Assembly: GCF_008704535.1 (NCBI RefSeq)
Contig: NZ_CP023701.1
Span: forward strand, 62,001-126,000
Reading direction: 5' to 3'
Length of the DNA: 64,000 nt
DNA from: Streptomyces subrutilus
Lineage (GTDB): Bacteria > Actinomycetota > Actinomycetes > Streptomycetales > Streptomycetaceae
Shown here: piece by piece, positions 10,111 through 19,198 of the stretch
How positions within the stretch are numbered: position 1 is the first letter of the stretch
How the letters are laid out: every line of letters starts with the position of its first letter
Notes under the pieces: model-generated
What the model was told of the DNA's origin: nothing
Databases searched by the model: none
The model's input: only the letters and a program-made list of their open reading frames with translations
Made by a program: the position numbers and the translations under genes

Positions 10111-10310
10111 TGGTCTCCTCCTCGTTCTCCTCGGTCCTCCCCCTCGGTCCTCCCCCTCGGTCCTTCCGGTTGTCCTCGCTGCCCTCCCCGGTCCTCCCCC
10201 TCGGTCCTTGCGGTCCTGCCCGGTCCTCCCGGTCCTCCCGGTTCTCCCGGTCCTCCCGGTCCTTCCGGTTCTCCCCGGTCCTTCCCCGGTCCGCTCGTTC
10301 TCCTCGGTGG
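10111..10310. repeat. Degenerate 9-bp tandem repeat between glpK and glpD
   Basis: About 200 bp of loosely repeated GGTCCTCCC/GGTTCTCCC units (GGGAGGACC on the glp coding strand). On the mRNA this is a polypurine track with many Shine-Dalgarno-like GGGAGG motifs ahead of glpD. It has no protein-like frame. Such slippage-prone spacers often vary in length between strains. Confidence 0.75.
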
Positions 10311-10364
10311 CGTGTACGGGGTCGCGGGCCGCGGGCGGGCGGGGCCCGGGGCGGCCCGCGGGGG

Positions 10365-11882
10365 TCAGGCGACCTCGGTCCAGTCGAGGGTGCGTTCCAC
10401 CGCCTTCTTCCAGCCGGCGTATCCCTCGGCGCGCTGTTCCTCGGACCACTGGGGTTCCCAGCGCTTGGACTCCTGCCAGTGGGTGCGCAGTTCGTCGGTG
10501 TCGCGCCAGAAGCCGGTGGCCAGGCCGGCGGCGTAGGCGGCGCCCAGGGCGGTGGTCTCGGCGACGACGGGGCGGCTGACGGGGACGCCCAGGACGTCGG
10601 CCTGGATCTGCATGCACAGGTCGTTGGCGGTGACGCCGCCGTCGACCTTGAGGACGTCGAGGTGGACGCCGGAGTCCTGTTCCATGGCCTCGACGACGTC
10701 GCGGCTCTGGTAGCAGATGGCTTCCAGCGCGGCTCGGGCCAGGTGGCCGCTGTCGTGGTAGCGGGCGAGGCCGACGATGGCGCCGCGGGCGTCGGAGCGC
10801 CAGTACGGGGCGAACAGGCCGGAGAAGGCGGGGACGAAGTAGATGCCGCCGCTGTCCTCGACGGTGCGGGCGAGGCGTTCGCTCTCGGCGGCCTGGCCGA
10901 TGATCTTCAGCTGGTCGCGGAGCCACTGGATGGCGGAGCCGGTGACGGCGATGGAGCCTTCCAGGGCGTAGACGACGGGCTGGCCGGCGAACTGGTAGGC
11001 GACGGTGGTCAGCAGTCCGTGCTGGGAGCGGACCAGTTCGGTGCCGGTGTTCAGGACGAGGAAGTTGCCGGTGCCGTAGGTGTTCTTGGCTTCGCCGGGT
11101 GCGTAGCAGACCTGTCCGACGGTGGCGGCCTGCTGGTCGCCGAGGACGCCGGTGATGGGGATGGCGGCGCGCAGGGGGCGGGAGGTGCGGGTCTGGCCGT
11201 AGGCGTCGGGGTGGGAGGAGGGGTTGATGGTGGGCAGCATGGCCCGGGGGACGCCGAAGAAGCCGAGGAGTTCCTCGTCCCAGTCGAGGGTTTCGAGGTT
11301 CATCAGCATGGTGCGGCTGGCGTTGGTCACGTCGGTGGCGTGCATGCCGCCGTCGGGGCCGCCGGTGAGGTTCCACAGCACCCAGCAGTCGGTGTTGCCG
11401 AAGAGGGCGTGGCCCGCTTCGGCGGCTTCGCGGACGCCGTCGACGTTCTCCAGGATCCATTGGATCTTGCCGCCGGAGAAGTAGGTGGCGGGGGGCAGTC
11501 CGGCCTTGCGGCGGATGACGTCGCCTTGGCCCGAGCGGTCCAGGGCCGCGGCGATGGAGTCGGTGCGGGTGTCCTGCCAGACGATGGCGTTGTAGTAGGG
11601 GCGGCCGGTGCGCGGGTCCCAGACGACGGTGGTCTCGCGCTGGTTGGTGATGCCGATGGCCGCGAGGTCGGACGCGGAGAGGTTTCCGTGCCGGAGGGCG
11701 TTTTGCATCACGGAGTTGGTGCGTTCCCAGATCTCGACGGGGTCGTGCTCGACCCATCCGGAGCGGGGGAGGATCTGGGAGTGTTCCAGCTGGTGCTTCG
11801 CCACCTCGTTGCCGGCGTGGTCGAAGATCATGAAACGGGTGCTGGTGGTCCCCTGGTCCACTGCGCCGACGAAGTCAGCCAT
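10365..11882 (-). CDS. glpK: Glycerol kinase
   Basis: 505 residues, full length for FGGY-family glycerol kinase. The start reads [17 protein letters not shown] (phosphate-1 loop), followed by [32 protein letters not shown], and [18 protein letters not shown] (adenosine motif). It makes sn-glycerol-3-phosphate from glycerol taken up through GlpF, supplying GlpD downstream. Start ATG; 114 bp separate it from glpF. Confidence 0.97.
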   Translation of the reverse strand: MADFVGAVDQGTTSTRFMIFDHAGNEVAKHQLEHSQILPRSGWVEHDPVEIWERTNSVMQNALRHGNLSASDLAAIGITNQRETTVVWDPRTGRPYYNAIVWQDTRTDSIAAALDRSGQGDVIRRKAGLPPATYFSGGKIQWILENVDGVREAAEAGHALFGNTDCWVLWNLTGGPDGGMHATDVTNASRTMLMNLETLDWDEELLGFFGVPRAMLPTINPSSHPDAYGQTRTSRPLRAAIPITGVLGDQQAATVGQVCYAPGEAKNTYGTGNFLVLNTGTELVRSQHGLLTTVAYQFAGQPVVYALEGSIAVTGSAIQWLRDQLKIIGQAAESERLARTVEDSGGIYFVPAFSGLFAPYWRSDARGAIVGLARYHDSGHLARAALEAICYQSRDVVEAMEQDSGVHLDVLKVDGGVTANDLCMQIQADVLGVPVSRPVVAETTALGAAYAAGLATGFWRDTDELRTHWQESKRWEPQWSEEQRAEGYAGWKKAVERTLDWTEVA

Positions 11883-11996
11883 GGTGTGCTGCCTCTCTTG
11901 CGGCCCCTTCGGGTCCTGTGGGGGCTCCGGGGCTCCTCGGGCTTGCCGGGTGGGGGTGGAGCGGGCGCGCGGGCCCGCTCCACGGGTGGGGCGCGG

Positions 11997-12845
11997 TCAG
12001 CTCTTGTCCGGGGCCGGGATGCGTCCGGCGGGCTCCGGTTCGGCGGTCGGCAGGAACCGGCCGATGAAGAACTTGTACAGTCCCGCTCCCAGCAGGCCGC
12101 CGATCAGCGGGCCGATGATGGGGACCCAGAAGTAGAAGTTCCCGTACTGGTCGCGCCATGCCCCGCCGTAGCCGGTGAGGAAGCTGGCCAGTCGGGGGCC
12201 GAAGTCGCGGGCCGGGTTGATGGCGTAGCCGGCGTTGGTGCCCCAGGCCATGCCGATCGCGACGACGATGAGGCCCACGATGAACGGGGCCAGGTTGGCG
12301 CCGGGGGGCGTGTTGAGCAGGTCGGTGACCGCCATGATCAACAGGAGCAGGATGGCGGTGCCGATGATCTGGTCGCGCAGGGCTCCCCATTCGGTGACCG
12401 GCAGGTTGGGGTTGCCGTTGGCCGGGAGGGTGGAGAAGACGGTCTGCGTCTTGATGGTGTGTCCCGGGTCGGCCTTAGCCAGGGCTTCGGTGTAGTTCCA
12501 GCGGACGAGCAGGGCCGCCACGAAGGCGCCGGCCGTCTGGGCCAGCGCGTAGGGGGCCACCTTGCGCCACGGGAAGCCTCTGAACGCGGCCAGGGCGACG
12601 GTGACCGCGGGGTTGAGGTGGGCTCCGCTCAGCCTCGCCGCGACGTAGACGCCCAGGGTGACGCCCAGGCCCCAGGCCCAGGCGATGCTGTCGTGGTTTC
12701 CGAGGCCGCCCGCCGGGTCCGTGAGGGCTCCGCCGGCGGCCACTTGGGCCACCACGCCGCAACCGAAGAGGATGAGGATCATGGTGCCGGCGAATTCGGC
12801 CGAGAGTTCGCCGATCAGCCCCGACCTTTTGAGCCGCTCAGCCAT
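11997..12845 (-). CDS. glpF: Glycerol facilitator (aquaglyceroporin, MIP family)
   Basis: 282 residues with six membrane segments and both MIP half-helix boxes, HLNPAVT (first half) and INPARDFGPR (second half). The Asp directly after the second NPAR is the marker of glycerol facilitators rather than strict water channels. It equilibrates glycerol across the membrane for trapping by GlpK. First gene of glpFKD. The IclR-type regulator that precedes the glycerol operon in S. coelicolor is not found next to it here; upstream is 377 bp and then divergent dhaK. Confidence 0.95.
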   Translation of the reverse strand: MAERLKRSGLIGELSAEFAGTMILILFGCGVVAQVAAGGALTDPAGGLGNHDSIAWAWGLGVTLGVYVAARLSGAHLNPAVTVALAAFRGFPWRKVAPYALAQTAGAFVAALLVRWNYTEALAKADPGHTIKTQTVFSTLPANGNPNLPVTEWGALRDQIIGTAILLLLIMAVTDLLNTPPGANLAPFIVGLIVVAIGMAWGTNAGYAINPARDFGPRLASFLTGYGGAWRDQYGNFYFWVPIIGPLIGGLLGAGLYKFFIGRFLPTAEPEPAGRIPAPDKS

Positions 12846-13222
12846 GGATGCCCGCTTCCCGCCGGCCCGGAGACCAGCCGTCGAACTGCCCCGAGTGCTC
12901 CACGAAGCAGTTTAATCCCGCACATATCGACCGGCCAGCGTGGTGCGTACGGGGGGTCCGCGCCACGCGCCGGGTGGCGGGAACGGGCGGATCGTGCTGG
13001 GGCGGCGGGGGCGGGGCGGCCCGGCGGTGGGCGCGGGGCGCGGGGGGCATCCGTGGCGGATGTCCACGGCGGGGCGGCACACTTGGGCTGTACGGCAGGT
13101 CCGGGTCCGGCTGGTCCGGCGGGCGGCCACGGTCGCGGCCGCCGCCCGCCGGCCGCGCTCCCCCGGCCCGGTGGGCTCACCGGGCGCCGCTCCGTCCGCC
13201 GGTTCCCTCCGGGAGGTACCCC
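12846..13222. other. Divergent promoter region between glpF and dhaK
   Basis: 377 bp with no supported gene. It separates the glycerol and dihydroxyacetone operons and must hold both promoters. A relatively AT-rich patch near 12908-12930 (GCAGTTTAATCCC, then CACATATCG) is the likeliest site for glpF promoter elements. I could not assign a clear -35/-10 or operator. Confidence 0.4.
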
Positions 13223-14227
13223 ATGAAGATGCTGATCAACAGTCCGCAGAGCGTGGTCGCCGACGCCCTGCGCGGGATGGCCGCCGCCCACCCCGATCTG
13301 GAGGTGGACGTGGAGCAGCGGGTGGTCGTGCGGCGCGGCGCCCGGGAGGGCGGCCGGGTGGGCCTGGTGTCGGGCGGCGGCTCGGGGCACGAGCCGCTGC
13401 ACGCGGGGTTCGTGGGGTACGGGATGCTGTCGGCCGCGTGTCCCGGGGAGGTGTTCACCTCGCCGGTGCCCGACCAGATGGTGCGGGCGGCCCGGGCCGT
13501 GGACTCGGGGCGCGGTGTGCTGTTCGTCGTCAAGAACTACACGGGCGACGTGCTGAACTTCGACATGGCGGCCGAGCTCGCCGAGGAGGACGGCATCCGG
13601 GTGGAGCGGGTGCTGGTCAACGACGACGTCGCGGTGACCGACAGCCTGTACACGGCGGGGCGGCGCGGTACGGGGGCCACGCTGTTCGTGGAGAAGGTGG
13701 CCGGGGCGGCGGCCGAGGCGGGCGCGTCGTTGGAGGAGGTCGCGGAGGTCGCGCGGCGGGTCAACGCCTCCTCGCGGAGCTTCGGTGTGGCGCTGAGCGC
13801 GTGCAGCACCCCCGCGAAGGGCAGTCCGACCTTCGACCTGCCGGACGGCGAGCTGGAGCTCGGGGTCGGGATCCACGGCGAGCCGGGCCGCGAGCGGCGG
13901 GCGATGATGCCGGCGCGGGAGATCGCGGAGTTCGCGGTGGGCGCGGTGCTGGAGGACCTGGCGCAGGTCGCTCCGGCCGACGGGCCGGTGCTGGCGCTGG
14001 TCAACGGGATGGGGGCGACGCCGCTGTTGGAGCTGTACGGGTTCCACGCGGAGGTGGCGCGGGTGCTGGCGGAGCGGGGCGTGCCGGTGGCGCGGACCCT
14101 GGTCGGCAACTACGTCACGTCGCTGGACATGGCGGGCTGTTCGGTGACGCTGTGCCGGGCCGACGAGGAGGTGCTGCGGCTGTGGGACGCGCCCGTGCAG
14201 ACCAGCGCGCTGCGCTGGGGGCGCTGA
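13223..14227 (+). CDS. dhaK: PTS-dependent dihydroxyacetone kinase, substrate-binding subunit DhaK
   Basis: 334 residues, full length. It has LVSGGGSGHEPLHAGFVG, VVKNYTGDVLNFDMA, and GVGIHGEPG, where His218 is the residue that forms the hemiaminal bond with dihydroxyacetone. It works with DhaL and DhaM: phosphate passes from PEP via the PTS to DhaM, to ADP on DhaL, then to Dha. The long upstream open frame is ignored; ATG at 13223 has GGGAGG at 6 nt and begins with the family's usual MKMLIN. First of three genes, divergent from glpFKD, which links glycerol and Dha use. Confidence 0.95.
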   Translation: MKMLINSPQSVVADALRGMAAAHPDLEVDVEQRVVVRRGAREGGRVGLVSGGGSGHEPLHAGFVGYGMLSAACPGEVFTSPVPDQMVRAARAVDSGRGVLFVVKNYTGDVLNFDMAAELAEEDGIRVERVLVNDDVAVTDSLYTAGRRGTGATLFVEKVAGAAAEAGASLEEVAEVARRVNASSRSFGVALSACSTPAKGSPTFDLPDGELELGVGIHGEPGRERRAMMPAREIAEFAVGAVLEDLAQVAPADGPVLALVNGMGATPLLELYGFHAEVARVLAERGVPVARTLVGNYVTSLDMAGCSVTLCRADEEVLRLWDAPVQTSALRWGR

Positions 14228-14287
14228 CCTAGGGTGGCGGGGGCGGGGGACGGCCAGGGTGGTGCGATGCGAGGGCGAGGAGATCCG

Positions 14288-14899
14288 GTGCGTGACGCAG
14301 ACTTCTTCCGGCGCTGGATGGTGGCCGCGGCGGCTGCCGTGGAGCGCGAGGCGCAGTGGCTGACCGAGCTCGACTCCCCCATCGGGGACGCCGACCACGG
14401 CAGCAACCTGCTGCGCGGGTTCACCGCGGTCCGGGCCGCCCTGGATGCGCAGGATCCGGCCCCTGCCGGGCCGGGGGCGGTGCTGCAGTTGGCCGGGCGG
14501 ACCCTGATCTCGACGGTCGGCGGTGCCTCGGGGCCGCTGTACGGGACGTTGCTGCGGCGTACGGGCAAGGAGCTCGGGGACGCCGCGGAGGTGTCCGACG
14601 AGGAGCTGCGCGCGGCCCTGGACGCGGGGGTGGCGGCCGTGGCCGGGCTGGGCGGGGCCGCGCCGGGCGACAAGACGATGCTGGACGCGCTGGTGCCGGG
14701 GGTCGCCGCGCTCGGCACCTCCTACCGGGCGGCCGCGGACGCGGCGGAGGCCGGGGCGCGGGCGACGGTGCCGCTGCAGGCGCGCAAGGGCCGGGCCAGC
14801 TATCTGGGCGAGCGGAGCGTGGGGCACCAGGATCCGGGCGCGACCTCGTCGGCGCTGTTGCTGGGGGCGCTGGCGGACGCGGCGGACGGCGCGCCGTGA
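14288..14899 (+). CDS. dhaL: Dihydroxyacetone kinase ADP-binding subunit DhaL
   Basis: 203 residues. The nucleotide site SPIGDADHGSNLLRG holds the Asp cluster that coordinates two Mg ions and ADP, and TLISTVGGASGPLYGTLLRR caps it. Two other in-frame starts lie upstream (14234 and 14267), but GTG at 14288 has GAGGAGA at about 5 nt and matches the usual N-terminus, so it is preferred. It follows dhaK by 60 bp and overlaps dhaM by 4 bases. Confidence 0.92.
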   Translation: MRDADFFRRWMVAAAAAVEREAQWLTELDSPIGDADHGSNLLRGFTAVRAALDAQDPAPAGPGAVLQLAGRTLISTVGGASGPLYGTLLRRTGKELGDAAEVSDEELRAALDAGVAAVAGLGGAAPGDKTMLDALVPGVAALGTSYRAAADAAEAGARATVPLQARKGRASYLGERSVGHQDPGATSSALLLGALADAADGAP

Positions 14900-15330
14900 C
14901 CGGGCCGCGGCGGGCGGAGGCGGGTACGGGTGCGGGGCAGGTCGGCATCGTGCTGGTGTCGCACAGCGCGGCGGTGGCCGAGTCGGTGGCGGAGCTGGCA
15001 CGGGGGCTGGCGGCGGGCGGTCCCGTGGTGCCGGTGGCCGCGGCGGGCGGTACCCCCGACGGCGGGCTGGGCACGAGTGCGGAGCGGATCGCGGCGGCGG
15101 CGCGGGAGGTGGACCGGGGCGCCGGGGTCGCCCTGCTGGTGGACCTGGGCAGCGCCGTCCTGACGGTCAGGGCGCTGCTGGAGGACGACGAACTGCCGTC
15201 CGGATCGCGGCTGGTGGACGCCCCGTTCGTGGAGGGCGCGGTGGCGGCGGTGGTCGCCGCTTCCGCGGGGGCGCCGCTGGCGGAGGTCGAATCGGCGGCC
15301 GCGGAGGCGTACGGGTACCGCAAGTCCTGA
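14896..15330 (+). CDS. dhaM: Dihydroxyacetone kinase phosphotransfer subunit DhaM (EIIA-Man type)
   Basis: 144 residues, the short form with only the EIIA-like domain and no fused HPr or EI domains. QVGIVLVSHSAAVAE contains the phospho-accepting His (SHS), and LVDLGSAVLTVRALL is the second conserved block. It must receive phosphate from the cell's general EI/HPr. GTG start overlaps the dhaL stop (GTGA), so translation is coupled. The Gly/Ala-rich first 15 residues look unstructured. Confidence 0.9.
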   Translation: MTGPRRAEAGTGAGQVGIVLVSHSAAVAESVAELARGLAAGGPVVPVAAAGGTPDGGLGTSAERIAAAAREVDRGAGVALLVDLGSAVLTVRALLEDDELPSGSRLVDAPFVEGAVAAVVAASAGAPLAEVESAAAEAYGYRKS

Positions 15331-15539
15331 CCCGCGACACCGCGACCCGCGGCACCGTGACACCGCGGTACGGGGGCTGGTGGCGCGAGCTCCGGCGGGC
15401 GGGCCGTGCGGGGGCCGATCCCGGCGGCCGCGGGCCCTGCGGTGTGGGCCTGGCGGCGTGAGTGCCGCCGGTGCGGTCCCCGGCGCGGGGGCCGGCGGTG
15501 CGGGTGTGCCGGGCCGGTCGCGGGACGGGGTGGCGGGGG

Positions 15540-15577
15540 GACGGGCCCCGCCGGTGAAGGGGGTGGCGGGGCCCGTC
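15540..15577. terminator. Hairpin between the convergent dhaM and glycosidase genes
   Basis: A perfect 13-bp stem (15540-15552 with 15565-15577) with a 12-nt loop lies 22 bp beyond the stop of the minus-strand glycosidase gene. It probably serves both converging transcripts. Confidence 0.75.
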
Positions 15578-15598
15578 GGTGGAGGGGGCGGGGCCGTG

Positions 15599-16444
15599 TC
15601 AGCAGGCGCGGTAGCGGTAGCCGTCGGTGCCGGCGGCGGAGACGTCGAGGTCCCGCTGGACGATGGCGAGCTTGGAGCCCCAGGCGGAGCAGGCGCGGTC
15701 GTAGCCGCCGGACTCGTACTCGATGACGAACACGCGGTTCGCGTACGCCTTGGCGAAGTCCCCGCACTCGTCGTACCGGCCGCATTCCTCGGCCACGGCG
15801 AAGTCGAAGCCGATCTTCGTGCGGTCGGGCAGCATCTCGGCGGTGTTCTTCTGGCCGATGGCGAGGCCGGCGGCGTGTGCGCGGTCGGCCAGGAGTGTGG
15901 CGAAGGCGACGTTGTTCGCCTTGGTCAGGCGGCCCTTGGAGCGGCTGAAGGAGTCGAGGTTGTCGGGTTCGACGGCCTGGAAGCCGCTGCGGGCGCAGCC
16001 GCTGATCCAGTCTCCGACGACCTTGGCGAGGCGGGTGCGCTTGTCGGCCGTCGAGGTGTCCAGGAGGGCCTCGCCCCAGTTCTCGTCGACGACGGGCTGC
16101 TGCCTGCCGTCGCGGAGCACCAGGTCGGGGTGGTTCTTCTGCCACCAGCCGAGGGCGTCGGGCTGGGTCTGGAAGGCGTTGACGTAGCAGATGTTGTAGA
16201 GGCCCGCGGTGGGCTTGGCGGAGCGGTCGCGGGAGACCGTCTTGACGCCCTTGGGGGGTGTGTACGCCTGTCCGATCTGGTAGTCGAAGGGCGAGTTGGC
16301 CGCGGGGAGGCGGGGCGCGGCGCTCTGCCCGGCGGATGCCTGGAAGAACATCAGGCCCGCGCCGAGGGCGCCGGCGACGCCGACGGCGCCGGCCGCGAGG
16401 GTGCGCTTGCGGCGCAGGAAGGGGGTTGCTGAGTGTTTCGGCAC
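15599..16444 (-). CDS. Secreted GH114-type endo-alpha-1,4-polygalactosaminidase
   Basis: 281 residues. The N-terminus has RRKR followed by a hydrophobic stretch (residues 15-35), a signal or anchor. The rest is a TIM-barrel of the GH114 (TM1410-like) type: FDYQIGQAYTPP at the start of the barrel, GLYNICYVNAFQTQ, the acidic FQAVEPDNLDSF, and FAVAEECGRYDEC. It likely cuts galactosamine-containing exopolysaccharide at the cell surface. GTG at 16444 has TGGAG at 6 nt. It follows the histidine kinase gene by 61 bp on the same strand and could be co-transcribed with, or controlled by, that two-component pair. Confidence 0.75.
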   Translation of the reverse strand: MPKHSATPFLRRKRTLAAGAVGVAGALGAGLMFFQASAGQSAAPRLPAANSPFDYQIGQAYTPPKGVKTVSRDRSAKPTAGLYNICYVNAFQTQPDALGWWQKNHPDLVLRDGRQQPVVDENWGEALLDTSTADKRTRLAKVVGDWISGCARSGFQAVEPDNLDSFSRSKGRLTKANNVAFATLLADRAHAAGLAIGQKNTAEMLPDRTKIGFDFAVAEECGRYDECGDFAKAYANRVFVIEYESGGYDRACSAWGSKLAIVQRDLDVSAAGTDGYRYRAC

Positions 16445-16505
16445 ACGTGCTCCAGTACGAGGGGCGGTCTGGTGTTCGCATCCTGCGTGAGGAGTCGTGA
16501 GGAAT

Positions 16506-17963
16506 TCATGAGGGCGGGGCGGCGGGGGGCCGGGCGCGGCGGGCGCGGGCGCGGCGGGCCGGTCGCGGGCCGAGGGCGAGGCGGAAGACCGCGCCGCCGC
16601 CGGGGCGGGTGTCCGCGGTGAGGCGGCCGGCGTGGGCGGTGGCGATCTCCGCCACCAGCGACAGGCCGATGCCCGAGCCGCCGCCCGGGGAGCGGAACCG
16701 CGAGACCAGCTCGGGCAGGTCGGCCGCGGTGACGCCGGGGCCGCGGTCGGCGACGGCCACGGTGGCGCCGCGGACGGTGACGTGGACCTGGGCGCGGCCC
16801 GCGGGGTCGCCGGGGGTGCGGCCGTGGCGCAGGGCGTTGTCGAGGAGGTTGCGCACGGCGATCCGTACGAGGGCCGGGTCCGCGGTGGCGACCGAGGGTT
16901 CCAGGGAGGCGGTCAGGGTGTGGGCGCCGGCCGGCAGTTCCTCGCAGATCTGCTCGACGAGCTGGTCCAGGCGCAGCGGTACGGGGCGCAGGGTGTCGGC
17001 GGGGTCCTGGAGCCGGCCGCGGGTGAGGACGTTGTCGACGACGTCGGTGAGGCGTTCGGTGGCGCGGCGGATGCGCGGCAGGTGGGGGTCCAGGCCGCGC
17101 GGGTCCAGGCCGGCGACGTCCACCGAGCTGCGCATGACGGCGACCGGGGTGCGCAGTTCGTGCGCGGTGTCGGCGAGCATCCGCTCCTGTGCCTCCAGGG
17201 CCTGCCAGGCGGGGCGCAGGCTGCGGCCGGAGAGCAGGTGTCCGGTGGCCGCGGCCAGGCAGGTGAGCAGGCCGGAGCCGGTCAGGACGGCGGCGATGAG
17301 GCGGTCGTGTTCGGCCACGCGGTGGGCGGGGTCGCCGACGACCACGACCGCGCCTTCCACGGCCCCCGATTCGTCGTGGTGGAAGGGCCGGCCGAGGAGG
17401 TAGGCCGGGGCTCCGCGGGCGTCGGTCACCTCCGCCCGTACGGTGTCGTCGCGGGCCATGGCGGAGCGGGCGAGGGCGGTCAGCCGGGTCTCGGCGACCG
17501 GGGCGGCGGGGCCCCGGGAGGTGAAGATCCGCTGCAGGGTGCCGTCGGGGGCGGTGTGGACCACGGTGACCTGGGGGCCGTTCTCGGTGGCCTCGTCGTC
17601 GTAGAGGCCGTCCAGCTGGATGCCGGTGTCGGTGTAGTAGATCAGCGAGGTGCCGACGGCGGCCCGGCGGCCCATCTCGTCGTATGCGGCGGCGCGCCAG
17701 GAGCGTTCGTCGGTGCGGATCACCAACCAGGACAGTGCGCTGACCCCGGCGAGGGTGACGAGGGTGTAGGCGAGGGTGAGGCGCAGTTGGAGGCGGCGCA
17801 GCCGCAGGCGGGCGGGTGAGCGGCGGGCGCCGCGCCGGGCGGCGCGCTCGGCGCCGGCCGGGGCGCGGGGGCCGGGCGGGGCGTCGGGGGTGCGGGGGCC
17901 GCCGGCGGGGTCGCGGCGGGTGCGGCGGCGGTGGGAGGGCGGGCCGGGGGCGGTGTCCGTCAC
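16506..17963 (-). CDS. Membrane sensor histidine kinase
   Basis: 485 residues. A basic Pro/Arg-rich cytoplasmic N-terminus of about 65 residues leads into TM1 (LTLAYTLVTLAGVSALSWLV), an extracytoplasmic sensor of about 150 residues, TM2 (LIAAVLTGSGLLTCLAAATG), then the catalytic core: H-box DTAHELRTPVAVMRSS, N-box VRNLLDNALRHG, G1 VADRGPGV, G2 GGGSGIGLSLV. It autophosphorylates on the H-box His and passes phosphate to the adjacent regulator. GTG start overlaps the regulator's TGA (GTGA), setting the start and coupling translation. The signal is unknown; the neighbouring glycosidase hints at an envelope or extracellular cue. Confidence 0.9.
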   Translation of the reverse strand: MTDTAPGPPSHRRRTRRDPAGGPRTPDAPPGPRAPAGAERAARRGARRSPARLRLRRLQLRLTLAYTLVTLAGVSALSWLVIRTDERSWRAAAYDEMGRRAAVGTSLIYYTDTGIQLDGLYDDEATENGPQVTVVHTAPDGTLQRIFTSRGPAAPVAETRLTALARSAMARDDTVRAEVTDARGAPAYLLGRPFHHDESGAVEGAVVVVGDPAHRVAEHDRLIAAVLTGSGLLTCLAAATGHLLSGRSLRPAWQALEAQERMLADTAHELRTPVAVMRSSVDVAGLDPRGLDPHLPRIRRATERLTDVVDNVLTRGRLQDPADTLRPVPLRLDQLVEQICEELPAGAHTLTASLEPSVATADPALVRIAVRNLLDNALRHGRTPGDPAGRAQVHVTVRGATVAVADRGPGVTAADLPELVSRFRSPGGGSGIGLSLVAEIATAHAGRLTADTRPGGGAVFRLALGPRPARRARARRARPPAAPPS

Positions 17964-18637
17964 GGGTGGTCCGGTTCGGCGGAACCGAGGAGGAAGCCGT
18001 GGCCGCGTACGGTCCGGATCAGGGCGGGGGCGCCGAGTTTGCGGCGCAGGCCGGCCATGACGGCGTCGACCACGTTGGAGACGGGGTCGGCCATCTCGTC
18101 CCAGCAGTGCTCGACCAGTGCGGTGCGGGTGACCACGGTCTCGCGGTGGATGAGCAGGTGGCGCAGGACGGCGTATTCCTTGTGGGTGAGGGTGAGCAGG
18201 ATGCCGGCGCGGCTGACCTCGCGGCGGGCGGTGTCCATGCGGAGGTCGGCGTGGGCGAGGTGGACGGGGAGCCGTCCGGCGGCCCGGCGGCCGAGGCTGG
18301 CGACCCGCATCACCAGTTCCTCCATGGCGAAGGGCTTGGGGAGGTAGTCGTCGGCGCCGGAGCGGAAGCCGTCGACCCGGTCGGGGAGGGTGTCCAGGGC
18401 GGTGAGGCAGAGCACGGGGGCGGCCCAGCCGGTGTGGCGGCGGCGTTCCAGGGGGCGCAGGGAGTCGCCGGAGGGCAGCATCCGGTCCAGGACGACGCAG
18501 TCGTACGCGGTGAGGTCGAGCAGGATCTCGGCGTCCGGCCAGTCGCCGGCGGAGTCCACCGCGTAGCCGGCGGCCTTGAGCCCGGCCGTGAGGAGGTCCC
18601 TGAGGTCCGGTTCGTCCTCGACGAGAAGTACGCGCAT
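17960..18637 (-). CDS. OmpR/PhoB-type response regulator
   Basis: 225 residues. The receiver domain opens MRVLLVEDEPDLRD, with phospho-acceptor Asp in VVLDRMLPSGD, then LTALD and KPFAMEEL. The C-terminal winged helix carries LTHKEYAVLRHLLIH and SNVVDAVMAGLRRKL with the wing RTVRGHGFLL. ATG at 18637 is taken because the receiver begins there; an upstream extension adds about 30 residues without homology. It is the first gene of the pair with the histidine kinase. Confidence 0.92.
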   Translation of the reverse strand: MRVLLVEDEPDLRDLLTAGLKAAGYAVDSAGDWPDAEILLDLTAYDCVVLDRMLPSGDSLRPLERRRHTGWAAPVLCLTALDTLPDRVDGFRSGADDYLPKPFAMEELVMRVASLGRRAAGRLPVHLAHADLRMDTARREVSRAGILLTLTHKEYAVLRHLLIHRETVVTRTALVEHCWDEMADPVSNVVDAVMAGLRRKLGAPALIRTVRGHGFLLGSAEPDHP

Positions 18638-19198
18638 GTGCGGTTCGACCTTGGTTTTCGCGTCGGCTGCGGGCAGGCGGGAGGGGGTCGCGCCACGCCG
18701 CCACGCGGTGGGGGGCGCGGCCGGAAGCACATCCTAATCAGGCCGGAGAGGAAAGGTTTCTTCTGACCGAGGGGAATGGAGGGGTAAGTTCCGTTTTCCC
18801 TCTTCTTCCCTCTTCTTCCCCCTTCCCCCCTCGGAACCGGCGCCCGGCCGGGGCTCTGACGTGGGATCTCCCGGCCCGGGCCCGCGGGCCCGGCGCTCCC
18901 CCGGCGCCGGGACGGGCACTCCGGCGGGGGCCCGCGGGGCGCAGCGGGGTGCCTCGGGCGGGTCCGGGCGGGTCCGGGCGGGGTGGCGCGATACCACCGG
19001 ATCGGGATGCAAACACCTTGTGGGACAAGATCACCGCATCGGGGTAATACCAACGGCTTACCGGATCAATCGGGTGGGGCCGCCACTAGTGTGCTGCTGG
19101 ATCTGGGCGGATTGCCCGGTATTTCTCTGCCCTTTTCCGTTTTCACCGGTGACGCGGGCGCACGCCGGTCACCGCCCCGACGAAGGAGAGCGTGCCCG
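18638..19198. other. Divergent promoter region of the two-component and 2-methylisoborneol operons
   Basis: 561 bp without a supported gene. It includes a pyrimidine-rich tandem CCCTCTTCTT tract (about 18796-18830) and, nearer the encapsulin gene, a dyad CTTGT-GGG-ACAAG (19017-19029) and an inverted pair GGTAA...TTACC (about 19043-19062). A TAGTGT hexamer at 19087-19092 could be the -10 of the encapsulin transcript; no well-spaced -35 is visible. The dyad is a candidate operator. Confidence 0.45.
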
